Positions 9,604 through 17,935 of a DNA stretch of 64,000 bases are shown piece after piece. The position numbers and the translations under genes were made by a program. Source of the DNA: Dryocola sp051297175 (lineage in GTDB: Bacteria > Pseudomonadota > Gammaproteobacteria > Enterobacterales > Enterobacteriaceae); contig NZ_JBINNY010000001.1 in the NCBI RefSeq assembly GCF_051297175.1, forward strand, positions 3,720,001 to 3,784,000, in the 5' to 3' direction. Within the stretch, counting starts at the first letter, position 1. Every line of letters begins with the position of its first letter. The notes beneath the pieces are model-generated. The model had not been told where the DNA came from. It saw only the letters and a list, made by a program, of their open reading frames with translations, and made no database searches.

Positions 9604-9754
9604 GGCGGGTGGCGGCTACGCCTTACCCGCCCTACCTTTAAACACCCGCTTCATGGGTTCGCACGAACCCTGGGGTAGCGCAATGCGCCTTAGCCCCTAC
9701 TTTCGTTTTAACGCCCTCACGTCGTAGGGTGGATAAGCGCAAGCGCCATCCACC
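9604..9754. repeat. REP cluster downstream of the lipoprotein gene
   Basis: Three palindromic units: GGCGGGTGGCGG...CCGCCCTAC (9604-9635), a degenerate GGGGTAGCGC...GCCCCTAC (9672-9700), and GTAGGGTGGATAAGCGC...CCATCCACC (9724-9754). The middle one keeps the fold with a different stem. They lie between convergent genes. Confidence 0.8.
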
Positions 9755-9760
9755 GCAATA

Positions 9761-10840
9761 TCAAAGACTCTCCACCCGCTCAAACGCCGCCAGCAGCACT
9801 TCCGGGCTTAGCCTAACCGCCAGCGCGTGAATGGATTCCCCCGGCTCGAGCGTGCGCGCAATCACCCTATCCAACTGCTCGCGGTTATGAATGTCCACGT
9901 CCAGCTGCGCAAGGCTCGTCGGCAGGTTAAAGCGCTTAAACGCCCGCGCCAGCTCGCTTAGCACGTCGTCCTGCCCGAGCAGGGCGCTCTGCACCAGAAT
10001 ACCGTAGGCCACCTTGGTGCCGTGCAGGAAGCGATCCGTCTGCGGCAGCGTGGTTAAGCCGTTGTGCACCGCATGCGCCGCCGCCACGCGGGTATAGCGT
10101 TCCCCCAGGCCGCCGACCATACCGCCGCCGGCAATAATGGCGTCCACCACGTCGGCAAACGCCTGCGTCAGCTCGCCGCGCCGTTGGTCGGCAAGCGCCG
10201 TTTCGCTGCTATCCAGCAGCACGTCGCGGATGGCAAGCGCGGCGTTGATGCCGAGGCGAACCGTCAGCGGCAGGGTTTCCGGCTGCGGGCTTAGCACCAC
10301 CGCCTCGTACCATTTCGCCAGCGTATCGCCGATGCCCGCCAGCAGGTATTCCTGCGGCGCGCGAAGGATAATTTCCGGCTCGACAAGCACCAGATGGTTG
10401 GCGTCGTTGAAGATCTCAAAGCGCAGCGCCTGGCCCGCGTCGTTGTACCAGACGGAAAGCGGCGTCCAGGCCGCGCAGGTGGCGGCAATCGTCGGGATGG
10501 CGACCACCGGCACGTTCAGGCGACGCGCCACGACTTTCACGGTGTCCAGCAGCGCCCCGCCGCCAACGCCAATCACCACCCGGCTTTCCCCCGCCTGGGC
10601 GACCAGCTTTTGCACCTCGCTTTCGCTACAGTGCCCGCCGAAGGCGATGTGCTTTGCCCCCGGCGCGTTAAAGGCCGCAGGCAGGAAAGGCCGCGCCGCG
10701 GCAATCGCCCGCTCGCCGTAAATCCACACGGCCTGCCGCAGCTGCTCGTCGCTGTAAAATTCATTGAGCCTCGCAAGCGCGCCCGGATGGGAAAAGTAGT
10801 TCGCCGGGCCGGTGACGACGCGGATGGCGGTTGTGGTCAT
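9761..10840 (-). CDS. hcxA: Hydroxycarboxylate dehydrogenase A (YbdH)
   Basis: Member of the iron-containing alcohol dehydrogenase/glycerol dehydrogenase family. E. coli HcxA interconverts 2-oxo and 2-hydroxy acids such as 2-oxobutanoate and 2-oxoglutarate with NAD(P)H. 359 residues, with the nucleotide-binding IGVGGGALLDT, the substrate-pocket PTIAATCAAWTPLSVWYND, and metal ligands around GIGDTLAKWYE, AAHAVHNGL and HGTKVAYG. The start at 10840 has AGGAG seven bases upstream; a longer reading from 10867 has none. Its divergent promoter region carries three tandem Met-box-like octamers, consistent with methionine control. Confidence 0.94.
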   Translation of the reverse strand: MTTTAIRVVTGPANYFSHPGALARLNEFYSDEQLRQAVWIYGERAIAAARPFLPAAFNAPGAKHIAFGGHCSESEVQKLVAQAGESRVVIGVGGGALLDTVKVVARRLNVPVVAIPTIAATCAAWTPLSVWYNDAGQALRFEIFNDANHLVLVEPEIILRAPQEYLLAGIGDTLAKWYEAVVLSPQPETLPLTVRLGINAALAIRDVLLDSSETALADQRRGELTQAFADVVDAIIAGGGMVGGLGERYTRVAAAHAVHNGLTTLPQTDRFLHGTKVAYGILVQSALLGQDDVLSELARAFKRFNLPTSLAQLDVDIHNREQLDRVIARTLEPGESIHALAVRLSPEVLLAAFERVESL

Positions 10841-10898
10841 GATGTTGCTCCTTTTTCTTCTTCTCATTTATTGCGCGCGGGATGCCGTTAGCACGATG

Positions 10899-10922
10899 AT
10901 ATGTCTGGACATCCAGACGGCT
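10899..10922. promoter_or_regulatory. Tandem MetJ-type operator upstream of hcxA and the ABC importer
   Basis: Three contiguous octamers ATATGTCT, GGACATCC and AGACGGCT match the Met box AGACGTCT at 6, 5 and 7 of 8 positions (18/24). The site lies in the divergent hcxA/importer region. It is imperfect but has the correct 8-bp phasing, and two better sites occur at the mtn promoters in this window. MetJ control of both directions is inferred. Confidence 0.6.
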
Positions 10923-11028
10923 AATACTATTTCGCTTTATCTTATGCCTTTTGGTTAGTTGCGGGCCAGCCCCCTGGCCGTTAAAAATTCGATAAATCAA
11001 TTTATTAATCCCTAAGGCCTGGCTAACG

Positions 11029-12534
11029 ATGACGACACCTCACCGTCTTGAGATGCGGGACATTTCCATCGCCTTTGCGGGCTTTAACGCGCTCACGCGG
11101 GTGGATTTCACCCTCGACGGCGGCTCGATCCACGCGCTGACCGGCGCAAACGGGGCCGGAAAATCGACGCTGATGGCCGTGCTTTCGGGCGCGCACGAGG
11201 TTTATCAGGGGCAAATCCTGATTAACGGCGAGCGGGTGGATATTCGCACCCCGCGCGACGCCAAGCGGCTGGGTATTCACCTCGTCCAGCAGGAGGTGGA
11301 CGTGGCGCTGATCCCAGGCCTCAGCGTGGCGGAAAATATCATGCTCGATAAGCTCGCCGAGGCGGGCCACTTCTACCACTGGCCGCAGATCCGCAAGCAG
11401 GCGCAGGAGGCGCTGGCGCAGCTTGAAGTGAATATCGACGTTAATAAACGCATTGAGCAGTGCTCGCTCGCCGAAAAGCAGCAAATCCTGCTGGCGCGCG
11501 CCCTGTCGCACCGCTGCCGTTTTTTGATCCTCGACGAGCCGACCGCACCGCTTGACCAGCATGAAAGCGAACATCTGTTCAACGTGGTGCGCCGCCTGCA
11601 GCGCGGCGGCATCGCCGTGGTGTTTATCTCGCACCGCATCCACGAGCTGAAGGCGGTCTGCGACCGCATGACGGTCCTGCGCGACGGGCGGCTTATCGAA
11701 AGCGCGCCGATGGGCGAGCTGAGCGGCGAGGAGATCGTTGAGAAAATGCTGGGCCACCAGCTTGACGATATCTATCCGCCAAAACGCCCGCAGGTGGCAG
11801 ACGAAACGCTGCTGCACGTCGAAGGGCTGCACGACGACCTGCTGCTGCGCGATATCTCGCTGCGGCTGCGTAAAGGCGAAATCCTCGGCATCGCGGGCCT
11901 TGCGGGCGCGGGCAAAACCGAGCTGTGCAAGGCGCTGTTTGGCGCAACCCGCAGCCGGGTGCAGCGCGGCGAGCTGAACGGCAAGGCGTGGAAGCCGAAA
12001 GACCCGGCGGATTCCGTGCTGCGCGGGCTGGCACTGGTGCCGGAAGAGCGCCGCAAAGAGGGCATTTTCATCGACGAGCCGGTGAGCATGAACCTCGCCG
12101 TCAGCGCCGATAACAGCTTTTCGCGCTGGAGCCTGTTCGGGCACCGCCAGGCGTGGCGCTGGGCGGAGGACGTGATCGAGCGCCTCGGCATTCGCACCAC
12201 CGGCCCGGCGCAGACCCTGCGTCGCCTTTCGGGCGGCAACCAGCAGAAGGTCGCGATTGGCAAATGGCTGCGCGGCAACGCCGAGGTGCTGATTTTCGAC
12301 GAGCCGACGAAAGGCGTGGACATCAAGGCCAAAACCGACCTGTTCACGCTTATCGACGATCTCGCCCGCCAGGGCAAAGGCGTGATTTATGCCTCCGGCG
12401 AGTTCGCCGAGCTGGTCGGCCTGTGCGACAGGATCTGCGTGCTGTGGGACGGCCGCATCGTTGCCGAACTGGACGGGCGGCAGGCAAGCGAAGAAACCCT
12501 TTTACTCTACTCCACCGGAGGAACCCCCGCGTGA
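11029..12534 (+). CDS. Ribose-type ABC importer, duplicated ATP-binding protein
   Basis: 501 residues with two ABC domains as in RbsA/XylG/MglA. Domain 1 has Walker A GANGAGKST and Walker B FLILDEP. Its signature is degenerate (CSLAEKQQILLARAL), as is usual for the first half of this family. Domain 2 has a modified Walker A GLAGAGKTE, signature LSGGNQQK and Walker B VLIFDEPTKGVD. Its TGA overlaps the GTG of the permease, and the binding-protein gene follows. The substrate cannot be read from sequence. A MetJ-type operator upstream and the mtn genes downstream suggest a methylthio-sugar, as inference only. Confidence 0.93.
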   Translation: MTTPHRLEMRDISIAFAGFNALTRVDFTLDGGSIHALTGANGAGKSTLMAVLSGAHEVYQGQILINGERVDIRTPRDAKRLGIHLVQQEVDVALIPGLSVAENIMLDKLAEAGHFYHWPQIRKQAQEALAQLEVNIDVNKRIEQCSLAEKQQILLARALSHRCRFLILDEPTAPLDQHESEHLFNVVRRLQRGGIAVVFISHRIHELKAVCDRMTVLRDGRLIESAPMGELSGEEIVEKMLGHQLDDIYPPKRPQVADETLLHVEGLHDDLLLRDISLRLRKGEILGIAGLAGAGKTELCKALFGATRSRVQRGELNGKAWKPKDPADSVLRGLALVPEERRKEGIFIDEPVSMNLAVSADNSFSRWSLFGHRQAWRWAEDVIERLGIRTTGPAQTLRRLSGGNQQKVAIGKWLRGNAEVLIFDEPTKGVDIKAKTDLFTLIDDLARQGKGVIYASGEFAELVGLCDRICVLWDGRIVAELDGRQASEETLLLYSTGGTPA

Positions 12535-13523
12535 GCAAAGCATTATCCCTTAAGGCGGCGTCGGGCCGTCATCAGCTGTTTGAGTTTCTCTACAAGTGGG
12601 GAATGCTGCTGACCGTGGTCGCGCTGGTGGCGCTGTTTGGCGTCGCCTCCGAAAACTTCCTCGAGCCAAACAACATCATCAATATTCTGCGCTCGATCGC
12701 CATCGTGACGGTGATTGCCATCGGCGTATCGATTTCCCTGACCGTCGGCGGCTTTGACCTGTCGGTTGGATCCACCGCTTCGCTCGCCAACGCGCTGGTG
12801 ATTTCGCTGTTCGTCTGGCACGGCTTCGGCACCACCGAGGCGATTCTTATCACCCTCGCGCTCTGTACGCTGGTCGGGCTGTTTAACGCCTTTCTCATCG
12901 TCATTCTGAAAATTCCCGACATGCTCGCCACCCTCGCCAGCCTGTTCGTGATTCAGGGCGTGGCGATGACCTACAGCTACGGCGGTTCGATTACCGAAAA
13001 CATGGTGCTGCCGAGCGGCGACATGGCCGAGGGGACGATTCCCACGGCGTTCGGCCTGCTGGGCCAGGTGCCGACCATCGTCATTATTATGCTGGCGGTG
13101 ACCCTCGTGGCGCAGCTGGCGCTTTCGCTGACCAAGCACGGCCGCCGCATGTACGCCATCGGCGGCAACCCCGAAGCGGCGCGGCTTTCCGGCATTCGCA
13201 CCACGCGCTATCGCGTTGCGGCCTACGTGCTGGCGTCGCTGCTTGCCGGGCTGGGCGGCATTCTGCTGGCTTCGCGTATCGGCTCTTCGCAGGTTAACGC
13301 GGGCGGCGGCTACCTGATGGACGCCGTGGCGGCGGCGTGGATCGGCTTCTCGCTCGCGGGTTCCGGCAAGCCCAACGCGCTGGGCACGCTGGTCGGCGCG
13401 GTGATTTTAGGCGTGCTGCAAAACGGGCTGGTGATGCTTTCCGTGCCCTATTACGCCATGGACATTATTAAAGGCCTGGTGCTGGCAGCAGCGCTTGCGA
13501 TTACCTACATCCAAAAACGTTAA
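12531..13523 (+). CDS. Ribose-type ABC importer, permease protein
   Basis: 330-residue inner-membrane permease of the RbsC family, with roughly eight to ten hydrophobic segments and motifs SLTVGGFDLSVGS, GLFNAFLI and the C-terminal GLVLAAALAITY. The start is GTG at 12531, overlapping the ATPase stop by four bases (GTGA) with GGAGG just upstream. The open frame extends to 12153, but that part is a shadow inside the ATPase gene. Second gene of the importer operon. Confidence 0.92.
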   Translation: MSKALSLKAASGRHQLFEFLYKWGMLLTVVALVALFGVASENFLEPNNIINILRSIAIVTVIAIGVSISLTVGGFDLSVGSTASLANALVISLFVWHGFGTTEAILITLALCTLVGLFNAFLIVILKIPDMLATLASLFVIQGVAMTYSYGGSITENMVLPSGDMAEGTIPTAFGLLGQVPTIVIIMLAVTLVAQLALSLTKHGRRMYAIGGNPEAARLSGIRTTRYRVAAYVLASLLAGLGGILLASRIGSSQVNAGGGYLMDAVAAAWIGFSLAGSGKPNALGTLVGAVILGVLQNGLVMLSVPYYAMDIIKGLVLAAALAITYIQKR

Positions 13524-13546
13524 CCATTTTAGACAGGGAACACACC

Positions 13547-14617
13547 ATGAAAAAGATAACCACCCCACTGCTGGCGCTGGGCCTGCTTGCCGCTCTTCCC
13601 GGCCACGCGGCCACGCCAGCGCCGGTTCCTGCGGCCATCGCCGGTCACGACGGCCCGATCCGCATCGCGATTATCCGTAACCTCGGCTCCGATGATAACA
13701 CCACGCAGTTTGTCGCCGGTGCCGCGCAGGAAGGCAAAAAGCTCGGCTTTAAGATCAGCACGTTTTTAAGCAACGGCGACGACGCGAAGTTCCAGGACTT
13801 TGTTAACCAGGCCATCAGCCAGAAATACGACGGGATTATCCTGTCGCAGGGGCGCGATCCGTACTCCACCGAGCTGGTGAAAAAAGCCGTCGACGCAGGG
13901 ATTAAGGTCGCCGTGTTCGATACCGCCGTCAACGGCGCGATCCCCGGCGTGACCGTCACCCAGCAGGACGACGCCTCGCTGACTAACCTCTCTTTCGGCC
14001 AGCTGGTGAAAGACTTCAACGGCAAGGCGAACATCATCAAGCTGTGGGTCGCCGGGTTCCCGCCGATGGAGCGCCGCCAGACCGCCTACCAGGCGCTGCT
14101 GAAAGCGAATCCGGGTATTAAAGAGCTGGAGTCCATCGGCGCGGTATCGAGCGACGTGCAGGGCGACACCGCCAACAAAGTGGGCGCGGTGCTGGCGAAG
14201 TACCCGAAGGGCAAAATCGACGCGATTTGGGGCACCTGGGACGCCTTCAGCCAGGGCGCGTATAAAGCGCTGCAGGAGAACGGGCGCACCGAAATCAAGC
14301 TCTACAGCATCGACGTTTCCAACCAGGATCTCCAGCTGATGCGCGAAGCTAACAGCCCGTGGAAGGTGAGCGTGGCGGTCGATCCTAAGCTGATTGGTGC
14401 CACCAACGTGCGCCTGATCGCCAACAAGATTGCCGGTGAGGCCACCCCTGCCACCTACGATTTTAAAGCCGCGGCGATTCCGCAGGCGCTGCTGGCAGGC
14501 CAGCCGGGGCCGGTGAACGTGGCGTCGCTTGGCAAAATCATCCCAGGCTGGGGCCAGACCGAAGATTTCGTCGCCCCGTGGTTCGCCACGCTCGAAGCTA
14601 ACAACGCGAAAAAATAA
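13547..14617 (+). CDS. Ribose-type ABC importer, periplasmic binding protein
   Basis: 356 residues; signal peptide MKKITTPLLALGLLAALPGHA followed by a type-I (Peripla_BP_4) sugar-binding fold beginning IRIAIIRNLGSDDNTTQF. Elements of the fold include DGIILSQGRD, VAVFDTAVN, IDAIWGTWDAFSQGAY and IKLYSIDVSN. The presence of several Trp and Phe residues near strand ends fits a ring-stacking ligand. It is 23 bp after the permease gene. The ligand is unknown; methylthioribose or a related nucleoside breakdown product is my leading guess from context. Confidence 0.92.
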   Translation: MKKITTPLLALGLLAALPGHAATPAPVPAAIAGHDGPIRIAIIRNLGSDDNTTQFVAGAAQEGKKLGFKISTFLSNGDDAKFQDFVNQAISQKYDGIILSQGRDPYSTELVKKAVDAGIKVAVFDTAVNGAIPGVTVTQQDDASLTNLSFGQLVKDFNGKANIIKLWVAGFPPMERRQTAYQALLKANPGIKELESIGAVSSDVQGDTANKVGAVLAKYPKGKIDAIWGTWDAFSQGAYKALQENGRTEIKLYSIDVSNQDLQLMREANSPWKVSVAVDPKLIGATNVRLIANKIAGEATPATYDFKAAAIPQALLAGQPGPVNVASLGKIIPGWGQTEDFVAPWFATLEANNAKK

Positions 14618-14647
14618 CCGTAGGCCGGATAACCCAGGTCGAAAAAC

Positions 14648-14678
14648 GTAGGTCGGATAAGGCGAAGCGCCATCCGAC
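14648..14678. repeat. REP between the binding protein and LVIVD genes
   Basis: GTAGGTCGGATAAGGCG...CGCCATCCGAC palindrome with GTAG foot, preceded by a truncated copy (GTAGGCCGGATAACC) at 14622. Located right after a binding-protein gene, where such hairpins often stabilise the upstream mRNA. Confidence 0.8.
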
Positions 14679-14692
14679 ATCATGGAGCGCAA

Positions 14693-15937
14693 ATGACAAT
14701 TGAACTACCGCCGCCCGAATACAGCCGCAACATGCGGCTGATCGGCCACAGCGACCAGGGCGGCCGCCCCGACGGCGTGCAGGTAATGGTGCATCGCGGC
14801 TACGCCTACATCGGGCATATGGTTTCGCAGGGCTTCTCCATCGTCGACGTGCGCGATCCAAAAAAACCGAGGGCCGCAGGCTTCGTGCCCGCCCCGCCGG
14901 GGACCTGGAACGTGCATCTTCAGGCGCATGACGATCTGCTGCTGGTGATTAACGCCCGCGACCTGTTCGCCGACGCGCGCTTTGCCGACGAAAAGGTCTA
15001 CTACACCCGCGCCGTGGGCGAAACCGTCAGCGACGTGCGGGACAAAGGCTGGAGCGCCGGGCTGCGGATTTTTGACATCTCCACGCCCGACCGGCCGCGC
15101 GAAATCAGCTTCCTGTCGCTTAGCGGCATCGGCATTCACCGCTGCTGGTACGTCGGCGGGCGCTGGGCCTACGTATCGGCGCTGATCGACGGCTTTAGCG
15201 ACTACATCTTCCTGACTATCGACCTTGCCGTTCCGCGCAATCCGCATGTGGCGGGCAACTGGTGGCTGCCGGGCATGAACACCGCCGCGGGCGAAACGCC
15301 GAGCTGGCCGGAAGGCAAACGCTACGCGCTGCACCATGCGATTATCAGCGGCGACACGGCCTACGCCAGCTGGCGCGACGGCGGGCTGACGCTGCTCGAC
15401 GTTTCCGACCGCAGCCGGCCGCAGCTTATCAGCCACCGCAACTGGAGCCCGCCGTTTGGCGGCGGCACGCACACCGCCCTGCCGCTCCCGGACAGGGATT
15501 TGCTGGTGGTGCTGGACGAGGCGGTGCTGGACGACCAGCAGGACGGCGAGAAGCTGATTTGGGTGTTTGATATCCGCGACAAATCGAACCCGGTCAGCAT
15601 TGCCACCTTCCCGCAGCCCGACGAAATCGACTATGTGGCAAAAGGCGCGCACTTCGGGCCGCACAACCTGCATGAAAACCGGCCCGGCAGCTTCGTTAGC
15701 TCAACGCTGATTTTCGCGACATACCAGAACGCGGGTGTGCGCGCCTACGACATCTCCAATCCGTATCGCCCGGTGGAAACCGGCGCGCTGGTGCCCGCCG
15801 CACCGGAACGTATGATGGACACGCGCCCGGGCCGCCCGCAGGTGATCCAGTCCTGCGACGTGTTTGTCGACGCGCAGGGGATTATTTACAGCACGGATTA
15901 CAACGGCGGGCTTTCGTTGATTGAGTATTTGGGGTGA
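14693..15937 (+). CDS. LVIVD-repeat beta-propeller protein
   Basis: 414 residues, no signal peptide, so probably cytoplasmic. Six clear LVIVD-type repeats are spaced along it, each hydrophobic-D-(I/V)-x-x-P: GFSIVDVRDPKKP, GLRIFDISTPDRP, FLTIDLAVPRNP, GLTLLDVSDRSRP, IWVFDIRDKSNP and GVRAYDISNPYRP, with a partial seventh at GLSLIEYLG. This predicts a six- or seven-bladed propeller. Histidines recur between blades (GHM, VHLQAHD, IHRCWY, LHHAI, THTALP, HFGPHNLHE), suggesting a metal or acid-base active centre, so an enzymatic role is possible. It follows the importer with a GGAG site and only a REP between. Biochemical role is unknown. Confidence 0.85.
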   Translation: MTIELPPPEYSRNMRLIGHSDQGGRPDGVQVMVHRGYAYIGHMVSQGFSIVDVRDPKKPRAAGFVPAPPGTWNVHLQAHDDLLLVINARDLFADARFADEKVYYTRAVGETVSDVRDKGWSAGLRIFDISTPDRPREISFLSLSGIGIHRCWYVGGRWAYVSALIDGFSDYIFLTIDLAVPRNPHVAGNWWLPGMNTAAGETPSWPEGKRYALHHAIISGDTAYASWRDGGLTLLDVSDRSRPQLISHRNWSPPFGGGTHTALPLPDRDLLVVLDEAVLDDQQDGEKLIWVFDIRDKSNPVSIATFPQPDEIDYVAKGAHFGPHNLHENRPGSFVSSTLIFATYQNAGVRAYDISNPYRPVETGALVPAAPERMMDTRPGRPQVIQSCDVFVDAQGIIYSTDYNGGLSLIEYLG

Positions 15938-15951
15938 TGTGGGGGGATTTT

Positions 15952-15982
15952 GTCGGATGGCGCTGCGCTTATCCGACCTACG
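15952..15982. repeat. REP downstream of the LVIVD gene
   Basis: GTCGGATGGCGC...TTATCCGACCTAC palindrome, CTAC foot on the right. Confidence 0.8.
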
Positions 15983-16013
15983 CTGGTTGAGATATGAGCA
16001 GACATACGCCATA

Positions 16014-16037
16014 ATAAGACCAGTTAACAGGTCTTAT
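16014..16037. promoter_or_regulatory. Palindromic operator of the RelE-type toxin-antitoxin operon
   Basis: Perfect 8-bp inverted repeat ATAAGACC / GGTCTTAT separated by eight bases, ending 11 bp before the antitoxin ATG. A third half-site GGTCTT at 16042 overlaps the ribosome site. Location and symmetry fit autoregulation by the antitoxin or complex. Confidence 0.65.
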
Positions 16038-16048
16038 AAGAGGTCTTT

Positions 16049-16300
16049 ATGCCTTCCGTTATTTTAAGCGACATGAGCGCCAGCGTCAGCGAGCTGAAAA
16101 AAAATCCGATGGCGACGGTAAATGCAGGTGAAGGCCTGCCCGTTGCTATTCTCAACCGCAATCAACCTGCTTTTTACTGTGTCCCTGCCGCGCTGTACGA
16201 GCAAATGATGGACGCGCTCGACGATTTGGAACTGGTGAACCTCGTCAAGGAGCGCCAAAACCAGCCGCTGGTGGATATCGATTTGGATGAATATCTATGA
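16049..16300 (+). CDS. Type II antitoxin, Phd/YefM family (StbD/RelB-like)
   Basis: 83 residues. The N-terminal half has the Phd/YefM DNA-binding fold with ASVSELKKNPMATV and PVAILNRNQPAFYCVPAALYEQM; the acidic C-terminus (LVDIDLDEYL) would thread into the toxin. Its stop overlaps the toxin start (ATGA). A perfect inverted repeat lies just upstream. Confidence 0.9.
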   Translation: MPSVILSDMSASVSELKKNPMATVNAGEGLPVAILNRNQPAFYCVPAALYEQMMDALDDLELVNLVKERQNQPLVDIDLDEYL

Positions 16301-16584
16301 GTTATACGGTCAAGTTCAGGGAAGATGCTGTCAAAGAATGGAAACGTCTCGACAGGACCGTACAACAGCAGTTTGCCAAAAAGCTTAAGAAGCTCATCGA
16401 AAATCCGCATATTCCCAGCGCGCGCCTGCATGATTTGAAAAACTGCTACAAAATCAAACTGCGCGCGTCGGGCTTCAGGCTCGTGTATGAAGTCATCGAT
16501 AACGTTTTGTTAATTACGGTTATCGCGGTGGGAAAACGCGAACGTAGCGAAGTTTATGAAATGGCGCGCACGCGGTTGAAATAG
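16297..16584 (+). CDS. Type II toxin, RelE/ParE superfamily (StbE/RelE-like mRNA interferase)
   Basis: 95 residues of the RelE fold: FREDAVKEWKRLDRTVQQQF, KLKKLIENPHIPSARLHDL, CYKIKLRASGFRLVYEV and ITVIAVGKRERSEVYEMA. The lysine/arginine cluster and the KLR..GFRLVYEV core are typical of ribosome-dependent RelE nucleases. Translationally coupled to the antitoxin. The pair is inserted between the importer genes and mtnK, with a REP on each side. Confidence 0.92.
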   Translation: MSYTVKFREDAVKEWKRLDRTVQQQFAKKLKKLIENPHIPSARLHDLKNCYKIKLRASGFRLVYEVIDNVLLITVIAVGKRERSEVYEMARTRLK

Positions 16585-16589
16585 AATTT

Positions 16590-16620
16590 GTAGGGTGGAT
16601 AAGCGCAGCTGCCATCCACC
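16590..16620. repeat. REP between toxin gene and mtnK
   Basis: GTAGGGTGGATAAGCGCAGC followed by GCCATCCACC; palindrome between convergent genes. Confidence 0.8.
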
Positions 16621-16628
16621 GTTTCACT

Positions 16629-17828
16629 CTATCCCTTCTGACGAACGCGGGCGATAAACTGCTCGACGTTCTCCACCTGTCCGGCTATCAGAATCAGGAA
16701 TTTGCCAAGCTCGATGGCGTGGCTGGTGCAGGCCACGCGCGTTTCCCGGTCTGCAATCGTTTCGAGATCGGCGACGTGGGACATGCCCACCGTGCGGCGG
16801 ATGAGCTCCGTGCCGCAGTAGCCGATGGCGTCCTGCCACACGCTTTGCAGGAAACGGTTAACGTAGCCCGGATACGCGAGCGCCGCGTCGCGGGTTTCGC
16901 CGCGCGCCAGGGTTTCGAAGCGTTCGGCAAAGGTGAGCCACAGCTCGCGGATGTCTTTTAAGCGCTGCTCGCGGTTCGCTGCGGCGTCGCGCGGGCCAAA
17001 ATGCCCCGGCTGCGCGCAGTAGTTCAGCAGCAGGTTGCCGATGGCCGTGCCGATATCAAAGCCCACCGGCCCGACGTAGCCGAACTCGGCGTCGATGGCC
17101 TTCAGGCTGCCTTCGGCGACGAAAATCGATCCGCTATGAATGTCGCCGTGCAGCAGGGCTTCCGCCGCCGAGAAGAAGCGGTGCTTTAAGCCCGCCACGG
17201 CAATTTTCAGACAGTCGTCGTTGCGCAGCGCCGCAACCTGTTCTTCCAACTCCGCCGGGTAGCTGTTGCGATCGTGTTCGATAAACGGATCGTTAAAGAA
17301 CAGATCTTCGGTGATCTCGCACATTTCCGGATTGATAAAGCGGGCAACCAGCGCCTTTTTCTCGTGCGGATGCAGGTAGAAATCGGACGTGTGGAACAGC
17401 GTTTGCGCCAGGTATTCGCCAAGCTGTGTCGCGGCCTGCGGGTAGTAAACGCCGCTAATCAGCTCGCCGCGCCAGATGCGATAGCTGGATAAATCTTCCA
17501 TCACCATCACCGCCAGAGCCGGGTCGTAGTGCAGGATTTGCACGGTGTGCTGCGGGCTGTGTTTGTAGTGCTCCACCAGCGTTTGCGCTTCTAAACGCGC
17601 GCGGTCGAGCGTCAGCGGCCAGGATTCGCCCACGCAGCGCACGTAGGGCAGCGCCTGCTTGACGATGATGCGGCTTACGCCCGCGGTATCGAAGATTTTG
17701 AACACCAGGTTGAGGTTGCCGTCGCCAACTTCCTGCGCGTCCACAAGGCTTGCTGGGTTTGCCAGGCCGCCAAACTGTTGAGCGTAAGCCACCGCGTCGG
17801 CTGCGGTAAACGTGCGGTATTGCGACAT
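16629..17828 (-). CDS. mtnK: 5-methylthioribose kinase
   Basis: Phosphorylates methylthioribose at C1, the entry step of methionine salvage in bacteria that cleave methylthioadenosine hydrolytically. 399 residues with an N-lobe DGNLNLVFKI...IVKQALPYVR, the Brenner-type catalytic HGDIHSGS and metal-binding IDAEFGYVGP. Divergent from mtnA, with a Met-box array in the 107-bp gap. E. coli K-12 lacks this gene; Klebsiella has it in the same arrangement. Confidence 0.96.
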   Translation of the reverse strand: MSQYRTFTAADAVAYAQQFGGLANPASLVDAQEVGDGNLNLVFKIFDTAGVSRIIVKQALPYVRCVGESWPLTLDRARLEAQTLVEHYKHSPQHTVQILHYDPALAVMVMEDLSSYRIWRGELISGVYYPQAATQLGEYLAQTLFHTSDFYLHPHEKKALVARFINPEMCEITEDLFFNDPFIEHDRNSYPAELEEQVAALRNDDCLKIAVAGLKHRFFSAAEALLHGDIHSGSIFVAEGSLKAIDAEFGYVGPVGFDIGTAIGNLLLNYCAQPGHFGPRDAAANREQRLKDIRELWLTFAERFETLARGETRDAALAYPGYVNRFLQSVWQDAIGYCGTELIRRTVGMSHVADLETIADRETRVACTSHAIELGKFLILIAGQVENVEQFIARVRQKG

Positions 17829-17858
17829 TGCCGGTTCCTCTTCGAAATAGATTAAATA

Positions 17859-17882
17859 AGCCGTTCAGACGTCTATACATCC
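17859..17882. promoter_or_regulatory. MetJ operator between mtnK and mtnA
   Basis: Three adjacent octamers AGCCGTTC, AGACGTCT and ATACATCC match the Met box at 5, 8 and 5 of 8. The central octamer is a perfect consensus palindrome. Shared divergent promoter of the first two salvage genes. Confidence 0.8.
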
Positions 17883-17935
17883 GTGAGGCATGTTGGCACA
17901 ATATGAAGCAACAACGCAACATGGATTTAACACGC

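Noticed and set aside
12153..12530. N-terminal extension of the importer permease
   Set aside because: Lies inside the ATPase gene in another frame; the true start is the overlapping GTG at 12531.
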